Below, piece after piece: positions 50,857-59,062 of a stretch of DNA of 64,000 bases. The DNA lies in contig CACZDN010000014.1 in the NCBI GenBank assembly GCA_902779945.1, forward strand, positions 1 to 64,000, read 5' to 3'. The stretch comes from Oscillospiraceae bacterium. GTDB taxonomy: Bacteria; Bacillota; Clostridia; Oscillospirales; Oscillospiraceae. The notes under the pieces were generated by a model. That model saw only the letters and a program-made list of their open reading frames with translations, was not told where the DNA came from and did not search any database. The position numbers and the translations under genes are program-made. Every line of letters begins with the position of its first letter. Position 1 is the first letter of the stretch.

Positions 50857-53042
50857 GGCAGCGTGCTCCCTCCTCCCGCAGAGCTGTACATGCCAGCGTA
50901 CAGCCCGTTTCGTGCCATCAGGCTCTCATGTGTGCCGGCCTCCGCGATGCGCCCGTGATCCAGAACCAGGATCAGATCGCAGTCCCGGACGGCGGACAGC
51001 CTGTGTGCGACGATCAGACAGGTGCAGGATCTCCGGCGCAGCTTGTCCATGACGGCCTTCTCCGTCAGCGGGTCCATGGCGCTGGTGGCCTCGTCCAGAA
51101 ACAGGAGCGCGGGTTCCTGCAGCAGGGCGCGGGCAATGGCCAGCTGCTGCCGCTGACCGCCGGAGAGGTTTTTGCCGCCCTCTGTCAGCTCATAGTCCAG
51201 CGTACCCGGAAGCGAGCTGACAAGCTCAAGCGCGCCCGCATCCTCCAGAGCCCGGAGCACGAGCCCCTCGCTGACGTTCCGGTTCCAGAGCGTCAGATTG
51301 TTTTCCACGGTATCGGCAAAAAACGCCTCGCTTTGATTCACCATCGCCACGGCGCGCGTCAGAACCGGCCCGGGCAGGGAGGAGAGCGGGATGCCGTCCA
51401 ACAGGATCTCTCCCTGCCGGGGAACGAGCAGACCGGCGGCAAGCTTCAAAAGCGTGCTCTTCCCGCAGCCGGAGGTCCCGACGATCGCGACGCGGGCGCC
51501 CGGCTCGATCAGGGCGGAAATGCCCTGAATCACAGGCGCGGCAAGACGGTCGTACCCGAACACAAGATCGCGCAGCTCCAGCTTTCCCGAGCAGGAGAGC
51601 CCGGTATGACCGCTGTCCTCCGGAATCGTGAAGCGCGGATCGGGGGCGGCCTCCTCCACGTCCATCACGTTCATCATGTCCGCGCGCATGATCTGCGTCT
51701 GCTGCTCCATGGAGATCAGCGTGTTGATCGGGGAGGTGAAGCTGTTGTAGATCTGGCAGAAGGCAGTGAGCACGCCGACGGAAAAGCGGCCCCGGATCAC
51801 CTGGGCGCTGCCGATGATCAGCATCAGCGTTGTGAAGAGGGAGCTGATCGCGTCGGGGATGGAGGAGAGGACCTGCTGGAGTCGGGTCAGGCGCAGGTCG
51901 CTGTCCGCATAGTTTACATAATATCCAAGCAGCTCGGCGGTATAGTCGTTTTCCGTTCCGCCGGCCTTGATCGACGAAAACACGGAGAGGCCGGCGCACA
52001 GCCTGCCGTACAGCCAGTTTTCGTCCAGCTGGTGCTTCATGGAGAGGTTTTTCAGCGGCTCCAGCGTCAGCCGCAGCGCAAGCAGAGAGGCGGCCACGCC
52101 CACAAGACCCAACAGGGTCAGCAGGGGGCTGTACAGCAGCATCAGGCCGAGATAGAACACACTGATCACCAGGTTCATCAGCGTCATGAGATAGCTGCCC
52201 GCCAGATGCGCGTTGACGGCGTTGCTGCTTTGCTCGCGCTGCGAGAGCTCCCCCGCGTAGCGCTGTTCAAAAAAGGCGATGGGCAGCCGCAGCATCCGGC
52301 CGACAAGCTTGTAGTTCTCCGACAGATTCAGCTTCAGCCGGAGCCTTGCGAGAAGCTGGGAGCGCAGCACGTTCATCAAAAAGGTCGATGCGTAGACCAC
52401 GCCCATCGCGAGCAGGACGAGACTCAGCCATTCCGAATTTCTCGCGGTCATGACGTTGTCCATGAAAATCTGCGTCAGGATCGGCGCCGAAAGACTGGCC
52501 GCCAGCAGCAGAACACTGAGCAGCAGGAGATAGAGCATCAGGCTTTTTTCGGGCCTGAGCCGTTCCGAGGCCATGGAAAAAAGGCTCTCCCTCCGGCCGC
52601 GGGGCTGAAAGTCCCTGCCGGGCTCCATGCAGAGCATGACGCCGGAGTAGCAGGCTTCCAGCTCCGCCTCACTGATACGCCGATGCCCGATGATGGGGTC
52701 GTTGATCAGAACCCTGTTTTTCCGAAAGCCCTCAAGCACGACAAAGTGGTCGTCGTTCCAGAAGAGGATGCAGGGCAGCGGGGCCTTTCTGAGCTTTTGC
52801 GCCGTGGTCCGATAGCCGCCTCCCTTGAGCCCGTACTGCCTCGCGGCCGCAAGGACCCCGGACGCGGTACAGCCGTTGCGGGAGACGCCGCAGGCCTGGC
52901 GCAGTTCCTCCAGCGAGACCCGGCAGCCGTAATAGCGCAGGATCATGGAGAGGGAGGCGGCTCCGCATTCGGCGGCCTCCATCTGCAAAACCTCCGGTGT
53001 GCGTACAACGCGCTTTTTCTCAGCGCTTCCGACAGTCGTCAT
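50853..53042 (-). CDS. NHLM-system peptidase-containing ABC transporter
   Basis: 729 residues. The N-terminal C39 peptidase has catalytic Cys in MEAAECGAASLSMILRYYG and the His/Asp pair in NDDHFVVLEGF and LINDPIIG. The membrane domain follows, then the ATPase: GTSGCGKSTLLKL, LSGGQRQQLAIA, LLFLDEATSAMD. It would cleave the precursors after Gly-Gly and export the cores. All catalytic residues are present. Confidence 0.95.
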   Translation of the reverse strand: MTTVGSAEKKRVVRTPEVLQMEAAECGAASLSMILRYYGCRVSLEELRQACGVSRNGCTASGVLAAARQYGLKGGGYRTTAQKLRKAPLPCILFWNDDHFVVLEGFRKNRVLINDPIIGHRRISEAELEACYSGVMLCMEPGRDFQPRGRRESLFSMASERLRPEKSLMLYLLLLSVLLLAASLSAPILTQIFMDNVMTARNSEWLSLVLLAMGVVYASTFLMNVLRSQLLARLRLKLNLSENYKLVGRMLRLPIAFFEQRYAGELSQREQSSNAVNAHLAGSYLMTLMNLVISVFYLGLMLLYSPLLTLLGLVGVAASLLALRLTLEPLKNLSMKHQLDENWLYGRLCAGLSVFSSIKAGGTENDYTAELLGYYVNYADSDLRLTRLQQVLSSIPDAISSLFTTLMLIIGSAQVIRGRFSVGVLTAFCQIYNSFTSPINTLISMEQQTQIMRADMMNVMDVEEAAPDPRFTIPEDSGHTGLSCSGKLELRDLVFGYDRLAAPVIQGISALIEPGARVAIVGTSGCGKSTLLKLAAGLLVPRQGEILLDGIPLSSLPGPVLTRAVAMVNQSEAFFADTVENNLTLWNRNVSEGLVLRALEDAGALELVSSLPGTLDYELTEGGKNLSGGQRQQLAIARALLQEPALLFLDEATSAMDPLTEKAVMDKLRRRSCTCLIVAHRLSAVRDCDLILVLDHGRIAEAGTHESLMARNGLYAGMYSSAGGGSTLP

Positions 53043-53644
53043 GACGCAAAAAACCTGCTCAGCTGGGGGATACCCAGCGTGATGGGGTGTACGGTCTCCT
53101 GAATGATGGTGAGCGAGGCCCAGGTCCCGTCGTGGAGCTTCAGTGTCCTGCCCTTTTCGTTGGTCCAGAAGAAGCCGTTTTCCGATTCCGCGTCCTCCTT
53201 CAGCTTGCAGATCACCGTCACGCAGGGGCCGTTCGCCGCGAAGGCGTTGACGATGAGATCATCGCTGAAGAGCTTCTGCATACTGTCGACGGAGGCGGTA
53301 TACGGATCAATATAGGTAATGCTTCCGCGCATGTTTCCGTACTCTTCGAGGTTGTAGCCTGTCAGGTTCACGACTACGTCCATGCCGGTATCCAGCGTTT
53401 TCCCCGTGGTCAGGGGGACGAGCGCGATGATCTCGCCGCAGTTGGAGCTGCCGGGATGGTAGAGGGCGGTCGCGCTGACGGTGCGGCTGAGACTGCCGAA
53501 GCAGGCCCAGACCGTAAAGCCGACAAAAACGAGAAACAGACCCGTCAGCATGAGCCAGTGAACCGGCGCCGTGACGGCGAACATCCGGTCGATCCGGTCC
53601 GATTCGTTCTCGCGGGAAATTCCGTTTGGAAGATCCTGTGCCAT
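53039..53644 (-). CDS. NHLM-system secretion (HlyD-like) protein, short form
   Basis: 201 residues. One membrane helix (WLMLTGLFLVFVGFTVWACF) is followed by a beta-rich extracytoplasmic part (ALYHPGSSNCGEIIALVP, TGMDVVVNLTGY, SITYIDPY). The long coiled-coil hairpin of usual HlyD/NHLM adaptors is missing, suitable for a Gram-positive envelope. It overlaps the peptidase transporter by four bases and starts 11 bases after the methyltransferase gene. Confidence 0.78.
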   Translation of the reverse strand: MAQDLPNGISRENESDRIDRMFAVTAPVHWLMLTGLFLVFVGFTVWACFGSLSRTVSATALYHPGSSNCGEIIALVPLTTGKTLDTGMDVVVNLTGYNLEEYGNMRGSITYIDPYTASVDSMQKLFSDDLIVNAFAANGPCVTVICKLKEDAESENGFFWTNEKGRTLKLHDGTWASLTIIQETVHPITLGIPQLSRFFAS

Positions 53645-53655
53645 TTCGCGTCTCC

Positions 53656-55554
53656 TTATTGTTCACTCCCGTCCCTGCCCGGCAGGGCCACAAGAAGGTA
53701 TTTTCCGCTGAGACAGATCAGAAAGCCGCGCTGCGTGAGCCAGTCCAGGGCGCGGTGAAGCCTCGCTTCCGACCAGGCGCCGGAAAGGCTTTCCGTAATA
53801 TGAGCCGGGGAGACGGGGCGAACGCACGCCCTGCACAGCGCGGCTTCCGCCCCGCTGAGAAAGGACACGGAGCTCACTCTGCATGGCCGCGAATCGAGCA
53901 TCATGATATACTCGCCCCGGTCCAGCATGACGAGCCGCGCAGGCTCACCGCGCTTCCAGCTGTCAAGCCAGTCCTGAACGACGCGCCTGAGCTTTTCGTA
54001 CAGGGGAAGATGCGCCTGAAACGCTTCAAAGGCTTCGCCGCCTGTCAGGTCGTAATAGAGGGCCGTGTCACGGATCAGATCCTGACTGTTCCCATACAGG
54101 AAGGGGTAGAGGGCGTTGGGACGCAGAACGAGGCCGTAGCGCTCCGGGTCCGTCAGATAGCGGCTGTATCGCTGAAAGGCGATCCGCGTGGCAATCTGCG
54201 GCGGCGGCAGGTGCGCGAGCTTCGGCAGAAGGGCCAACAGCTCCTCATAATCGGCGGCGCTCTCTCCGGGAATGGCGTAGAGGATGTTCCACATGAGGGA
54301 CACATCGTTTTGCGCGCAGGAGATCATGAACGCCACATTCTGAACCGCGCTGCCGCCCTTTCCCATGAGCTGCAGCAGATGATCCTGCAGGCTCTCGACG
54401 CCGGCCTGTACGCTGACAAAGCCGGCCCTGCGCAGGGCGGCGAGCTCCGCGTCTGTCAGATTGGTCTTCACCTCGGCCACAAAACGGTACGGCGTATGCT
54501 CCGACTCCAGGAGGGCGGGCAGCTCGCGCACCACATTGCGGCTCAGCACGTTGTCTGTCAGCTCAAAGAGGGTCGAGCCGGTCTTCCTGGAGATCTCATG
54601 AAGCTCCGCCAGCAGGCGCTGCGGCGTCTTGGCCCGGTATTTGTTCTTCTCCCCGTTGAGGCCGCAAAAGCTGCACGGGTGCTTTTCGCCCCACCAGCAC
54701 CCGCGGGAGCCCTCCACGAGAAGCAGCGGCTCCAGATCCGGCCCGTAAAAGGGACTGTTGCGCAGCAGCTCCGGCAGCTCCGGCGTCATGGCCTGCGCGA
54801 GCTGAGAGCTGAAATCGCTGAAATCAGGGACCGGCACCCGATTCATGTCCCGCGTCATGGCGTAGGGCAGCGGGTCGGGCAGGGGAGTGCCCCGACAAAT
54901 GACCCCGCAGGGCAGCGCATCCGCATCACCTGCGGCCAGGGCGCGGCAGGCCTGGGCCATGCCCTCGTCCCCCTCGCCGAGATACACGGCGTCGACCTGC
55001 GGACAAAAGCGCAGGATGGCGGCCCCGGCGCTGCCGGAACAGTTGGGCCCGCCCATCAGCGTGCGGATCTCCGGCGCCAGCTCCTTCACTCTGCGGAGGA
55101 TGGCCAGCGTTCCGTTGTTCTGGGTAAAAACGGAGCTTGCCGCGAGGACTGAAGGCCGCAGCGCCGCGATCTCACGGGCGGTCTCCTCCGTACAGAGCCC
55201 GGCGGCCCGCATCGCCCGGCGGATCAGCCCGGCAAAGACCGCAGGGTCCAGAAAAGGGTCCCGTTCGGCGGCGAGAGCGGCGTATTCGTCCACGCTCCGG
55301 GGCTCCCCGATCCCGGTCAGATGGGAAAAAATGAACTCCTCATACAGCGACATGCTCTGCAGGTTGTTCAGCCGCAGACAGAGCTCCGCCCCCATGAGCC
55401 GCACCATCCGCAGCATGGGATACAAAACCACCGAGGAAATGCCCTCCTGTGCAAGGCAGGACTTGAAGATGGACAGGGCGAGCGACTGCCGGGGAGGAAA
55501 GACATAGGGCGCGGAAAGAAAGACGACCTCCGGCCGCCGATTTGCGCTTGGCAT
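53656..55554 (-). CDS. B12-binding radical SAM RiPP C-methyltransferase-like enzyme
   Basis: 632 residues, ATG at 55554 after GGGGGAAGGAAAC. The N-terminal half is a cobalamin-binding domain (VVFLSAPYVFPP, TLMGGPNCSGSAG, AVYLGEGDEG). The radical SAM motif in GCWWGEKHPCSFCGLNGE (C-x7-C-x2-C) is the signature of RiPP maturation radical SAM proteins, the group of PoyB/PoyC-type C-methyltransferases. A ~180-residue C-terminal region ends in a winged-helix-like domain. First gene of the operon; probably methylates carbon atoms of core residues. Confidence 0.85.
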   Translation of the reverse strand: MPSANRRPEVVFLSAPYVFPPRQSLALSIFKSCLAQEGISSVVLYPMLRMVRLMGAELCLRLNNLQSMSLYEEFIFSHLTGIGEPRSVDEYAALAAERDPFLDPAVFAGLIRRAMRAAGLCTEETAREIAALRPSVLAASSVFTQNNGTLAILRRVKELAPEIRTLMGGPNCSGSAGAAILRFCPQVDAVYLGEGDEGMAQACRALAAGDADALPCGVICRGTPLPDPLPYAMTRDMNRVPVPDFSDFSSQLAQAMTPELPELLRNSPFYGPDLEPLLLVEGSRGCWWGEKHPCSFCGLNGEKNKYRAKTPQRLLAELHEISRKTGSTLFELTDNVLSRNVVRELPALLESEHTPYRFVAEVKTNLTDAELAALRRAGFVSVQAGVESLQDHLLQLMGKGGSAVQNVAFMISCAQNDVSLMWNILYAIPGESAADYEELLALLPKLAHLPPPQIATRIAFQRYSRYLTDPERYGLVLRPNALYPFLYGNSQDLIRDTALYYDLTGGEAFEAFQAHLPLYEKLRRVVQDWLDSWKRGEPARLVMLDRGEYIMMLDSRPCRVSSVSFLSGAEAALCRACVRPVSPAHITESLSGAWSEARLHRALDWLTQRGFLICLSGKYLLVALPGRDGSEQ

Positions 55555-55649
55555 GTTTCCTTCCCCCATAGGTAAGGGCCTCTCTTTCCGGACTACATAG
55601 ACCGTTTCGGGCCGGACAGGATGTGGCCCAAAATTGACTGCTTTATTCC

Positions 55650-55678
55650 AGTATAAACCGAAACAAACTGAATTGCAA
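55650..55678 (-). promoter_or_regulatory. Candidate RiPP operon promoter
   Basis: Minus strand: TTGCAA (55678-55673), 17 bases, TATACT (55655-55650), about 95 bases before the first operon gene. Confidence 0.6.
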
Positions 55679-55758
55679 TGTTATTCGATGCGCGATTTCC
55701 TCAACCGATTTTCCGACACGCTGCGGGGTTTCCCGCACGGTCTTCGCTCGAACCAGCC

Positions 55759-56580
55759 TCAGACCTGCGCGTCCCGGTCCAGGGATTTCCGGAGCTCATC
55801 CCGCAAAACGCGCAGCTGCGCACACTGCTTTTCGCTCCACAGGGGCTTGCCGTCGCCTCCGCGCTCTTCCAGCAGGCGGTCGAGATAGCCCTGCTCCTTT
55901 GCGATGCGCCGGCTCTCCGGAAAGACCAGCTCAAAGGCCATGCAGCAGTGGGCGATATGTCCTTCAAAGCGGGTCTTTCGGAGCCGGCTCGGCACGCAGC
56001 GGTGTGCGCGCACGCAGTCCATCACCGCCTCGTTCGCCTCGTCCCCCTCGACAATCAGGGCCAGGCTTGTGCCGATGCGCTGCTCGAAAGGCAGCTCCGA
56101 GACAACACGGAAGATGTCGAGCTTGTCCGCATCCCGGATGAGCTCACAGAAGCGGCGTGTGCGGGCGTCCTGATCCGCGGGCAGCGTGAGCTTGTTGTGC
56201 AGGCGTATCGCTGTCTCCAGCAGGAGCAGTTCCTCCGGCGGGAGTGATTCGGCGGGAAAGGCGTCGATCAGCTTTTCCCGAAACAGCAGATCGGCGCCGA
56301 ATTCGGCGTGATCCACGGAGGCGGAGTCGATGAAGGTGCCGTAGCGCTTCACCTGCTCAAAGCGCCCGATGTCGTGCAGCAGGCCGAGAAACCAGGCAAA
56401 CGTCACGTCGCCGCTGCCCATCCCGAGGCTCTCGGCGATCCGCTCGCAGTTTTCGGCGACGCGCAGCGTGTGCTCCACCTTGTGCCGGATCATGATGTTG
56501 CCGGTATCGTAATGTGCGGTATATGCATAGAACGCCGCTTCGGCTTGCTTTTTGTCCACCACGGTCATCTCCCATTTCAT
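55759..56580 (-). CDS. HD-domain phosphohydrolase
   Basis: 273 residues. HD motif set: H in KVEHTLRVAEN, HD in LGLLHDIGRFEQ, a following His in DHAEFGADLL, and D in LIRDADKLDIF. Metal-dependent hydrolase, likely acting on nucleotides or signalling phosphodiesters. The start is uncertain: ATG 56580 has no clear ribosome site, whereas GTG 56562 has GGGAG 7 bases upstream. It stands alone, reading leftward. Confidence 0.85.
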   Translation of the reverse strand: MKWEMTVVDKKQAEAAFYAYTAHYDTGNIMIRHKVEHTLRVAENCERIAESLGMGSGDVTFAWFLGLLHDIGRFEQVKRYGTFIDSASVDHAEFGADLLFREKLIDAFPAESLPPEELLLLETAIRLHNKLTLPADQDARTRRFCELIRDADKLDIFRVVSELPFEQRIGTSLALIVEGDEANEAVMDCVRAHRCVPSRLRKTRFEGHIAHCCMAFELVFPESRRIAKEQGYLDRLLEERGGDGKPLWSEKQCAQLRVLRDELRKSLDRDAQV

Positions 56581-56707
56581 ACTATAACACTTACTATATC
56601 ACAGACTCTCGCATAGTTCCATCACAAAACGAGAAAAACGGAAAATCAGGGGCTTTCCGCGCTTATGAAAGGGAGAGGCGGTAAGAGCAAAATTGCATGT
56701 CTGCGGC

Positions 56708-56736
56708 TTGCATGAACGCGGCGCTTGACGTATAAT
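56708..56736 (+). promoter_or_regulatory. Promoter of the serine dehydratase operon
   Basis: TTGCAT (56708-56713), 17 bases, TATAAT (56731-56736). A leader of about 205 bases precedes the first start codon; it is GC-rich with possible hairpins (GGCCGGC..GCCGGCC near 56840-56878). No riboswitch class is recognised. Confidence 0.65.
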
Positions 56737-56948
56737 CAGATTGCCGACGCGGTCGGTTTTACCGCCGCGGACACGGACGGCGAAGCGGAAGCAGAAGATA
56801 AGAGATGGCGTATGAGTTCGACGTGTGCTGAAACGAGGGGCCGGCGTGATTCCCGGGACAGGCAGCTATATGGCCGGCCGGGATGAAGTCCTTCCCCTGC
56901 GCGCACGGCGCCCGGGCTGGCGGAGCAAGACCGCATAAGGAGAAGAGC

Positions 56949-57617
56949 ATGAACGTATTTGACATCATCGGGCCTGTCATGATCGGCCCGTCGAGTTCCC
57001 ATACGGCGGGCGCCGTGCGCATCGGCCGTGTGGTCAATAAGCTAATGGACGGGCAGACGCCGGAAAAGCTGGAGATCACCCTCTCCGGCTCCTTCGCCGA
57101 GACCTATCGCGGGCATGGCACGGATCGGGCGCTGCTGGCCGGGATCATGGGCTATCACAGCTATTCAGAGGAGATCCGCGACGCGCTGGAGATCGCAAGA
57201 GGCAGGGGCATTGAATATGCCTTTATCAAGAAGAACCTGCCCGGCGCGCACCCCAACACTGCCCGCATCCTGTACACCCTGGCCGACGGCTCCACCGGAT
57301 CGGTCCAGGGGGCCAGCATCGGCGGCGGCAATATCCGCGTCGATCTGATCAACGACATGCGTGTGGATTTCAGCGGCGAGAGCAACACTCTGCTGGTCAT
57401 GCATCTGGACCGCCCCGGCGTCATCGCCGCGGTCACGACGCTGATGCGCTGGGAATACGCGGACCTGAATATCTGCAACTTCCACCTGTCCCGCGAGCGG
57501 CGCGGCGGAAACGCCATCATGACGATCGAGATCGACAATATGCCCCCCTCGACGCTGATCCACGACATCCGCGAGCTGGAGCATGTCACCAACGCGCTGC
57601 TGATCCGGCGCCTGTAA
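56949..57617 (+). CDS. sdaAB: L-serine dehydratase, beta subunit
   Basis: 222 residues. The ATG at 56949 follows AAGGAGAAGAGC; the open frame extends upstream without support. It has the signature MNVFDIIGPVMIGPSSSHTA, then GHGTDRALLAGIMG, and a C-terminal ACT-like regulatory domain (LLVMHLDRPGVIAAVTTLM). With the alpha subunit it converts L-serine to pyruvate and ammonia using a 4Fe-4S cluster. Confidence 0.95.
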   Translation: MNVFDIIGPVMIGPSSSHTAGAVRIGRVVNKLMDGQTPEKLEITLSGSFAETYRGHGTDRALLAGIMGYHSYSEEIRDALEIARGRGIEYAFIKKNLPGAHPNTARILYTLADGSTGSVQGASIGGGNIRVDLINDMRVDFSGESNTLLVMHLDRPGVIAAVTTLMRWEYADLNICNFHLSRERRGGNAIMTIEIDNMPPSTLIHDIRELEHVTNALLIRRL

Positions 57618-57632
57618 GAGAGGGAAAACAAA

Positions 57633-58556
57633 ATGCTGAAATACGAATCCATACACGAGCTTGTGAGCGCCGCCGGGGAGCGGGGCCTCAAAATCAGCGA
57701 GCTGGTGCTTCAGGACCAGGCCGAGGCCATGGAGAAGACGCCGGAGGAGCTCTATGAGCGGATGCGCAGGAGCTTCGAGGTCATGCGCGAGTCCGTTGCC
57801 GCAGGACAGAAGGAGGAGCAGCGCTCCATGTCCGGTCTCACCGGCGGTGAGGGCTATAAAATGAAGCGGTATGCGGACGAGCAGGGCGGCCTTTGCGGTA
57901 CGTTCCTGTCTCACGCCATCGCCCGCGCCCTGGCCGTGGCGGGCTGCAATGCCTCCATGGGCCGCATCGTCGCCGCCCCCACCGCCGGAAGCTGCGGCAT
58001 CCTGCCCGGCTGCCTGGTTTCCCTCTACGAAGACCGCGGTTTGCCGGAGAAGGACATCGTCATGTCCATCTTTACCGCAGGCGCTTTCGGCATGGTCATC
58101 GCCGCAAACGCCGGCATCGCCGGGGCACAGGGCGGCTGCCAGGCCGAGTGCGGCAGCGCTGCCGGCATGGCTGCGGCATCCCTGGTCGAGCTGATAGGCG
58201 GCACGCCCGCTCAGTGTGCCGACGCCTGCGCCATCGCCATCGCAAACCAGCTCGGGCTGGTGTGCGACCCTGTGGCGGGTCTGGTGGAGATCCCCTGCAT
58301 CAAAAGAAACGTCTCCGGCCTGGTAATTGCTTTCTCCAGCGCCGATCTGGCTCTGGCGGGCATCGGGCCGAAGATCCCCGCGGACGAATGCATCGACGCC
58401 ATGCGTGAGGTCGGAAATGCCATGCCTGCCGCCCTTCGGGAGACGGCGGGCGGCGGTCTCGCTGCGACGCCGACAGGCCTGAAGCTGCGCGAGCAGGTGT
58501 TCGGAAAGCAGAACGGCCGCGGCGATTCCGCGCCGTCCGCGCTTTCTCAGAGGTGA
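57633..58556 (+). CDS. sdaAA: L-serine dehydratase, iron-sulfur alpha subunit
   Basis: 307 residues, 15 bases after sdaAB. Key segments: SMSGLTGGEGYKM, APTAGSCGILPG, GGCQAECGSAAGMAAA and VCDPVAGLVEIPCIKRN, which carry the conserved Cys ligands of the cluster. Full length. Oxygen-sensitive enzyme, consistent with an anaerobic host. Confidence 0.96.
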   Translation: MLKYESIHELVSAAGERGLKISELVLQDQAEAMEKTPEELYERMRRSFEVMRESVAAGQKEEQRSMSGLTGGEGYKMKRYADEQGGLCGTFLSHAIARALAVAGCNASMGRIVAAPTAGSCGILPGCLVSLYEDRGLPEKDIVMSIFTAGAFGMVIAANAGIAGAQGGCQAECGSAAGMAAASLVELIGGTPAQCADACAIAIANQLGLVCDPVAGLVEIPCIKRNVSGLVIAFSSADLALAGIGPKIPADECIDAMREVGNAMPAALRETAGGGLAATPTGLKLREQVFGKQNGRGDSAPSALSQR

Positions 58557-58880
58557 CTGAAGCCGCATGTGCGAGCAGGCGGCCTTTCGGAAAATGCCTG
58601 AAAAAGCTCCGGCATACGCAAACCGGCTCTTGCCGTGTCCTGCTGACGCTGATATACTGTAAATATAAGCAAACATGAGATGACGTTGAGGCCTGCCTGA
58701 TCTGCCTTGTGATCACGCTCCTGCGAAAACCGCGCCCCGCCATGAGACACAGATTCGGATTTGACAGGACGGGAGAGCGCGTCCTTCGGCGGATATACCA
58801 CCGCAGCGTTCTTTACACGTTCTCGAGCGCCTTTACCGTGATGAGGAACACGGCTGTCGTAAGAGCTGTATGTTTTTGTT
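58557..58880. other. Intergenic stretch without a visible gene
   Basis: Between sdaAA and MITE copy G. I see no gene, RNA or clear terminator; short frames lack ribosome sites. Confidence 0.5.
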
Positions 58881-59040
58881 AGGGCAACACCGCATAATTC
58901 GGCGAGAGCGAATCCTGAGAAAATTTGGGTTCTGATGAAGGCTTTTTTTGCAGGAATACTTTGTGTATTTCAAGAAAAAGTGACAAAATCAGAGCGCGAA
59001 TTTTCCAGGAGGTGCCGAAGGCGAATTGCGCGGTGTTGCC
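58881..59040 (+). mobile_element. MITE-like element, copy G
   Basis: Complete: GGGCAACACCGCATAATTCG to GCGCGGTGTTGCC, flanked by TTA at 58878 and 59041. Its right end is 22 bases from the start codon of the transporter gene, just before the ribosome site AGAGAGGAG. Confidence 0.92.
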
Positions 59041-59062
59041 TTAGAGAGAGGAGTAGAAATAA

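Noticed and set aside
50730-53102. 790-codon plus-strand open frame opposite the peptidase transporter
   Set aside because: The minus strand carries full C39 and ABC motifs with ATGA coupling. The plus frame has no recognisable domain and low-complexity composition.
56737-56948. T-box, glycine or cobalamin riboswitch upstream of sdaAB
   Set aside because: I looked for T-box (TGGNACCGCG-like), tandem glycine and B12-box sequences and saw none. It is only listed as an unclassified leader.
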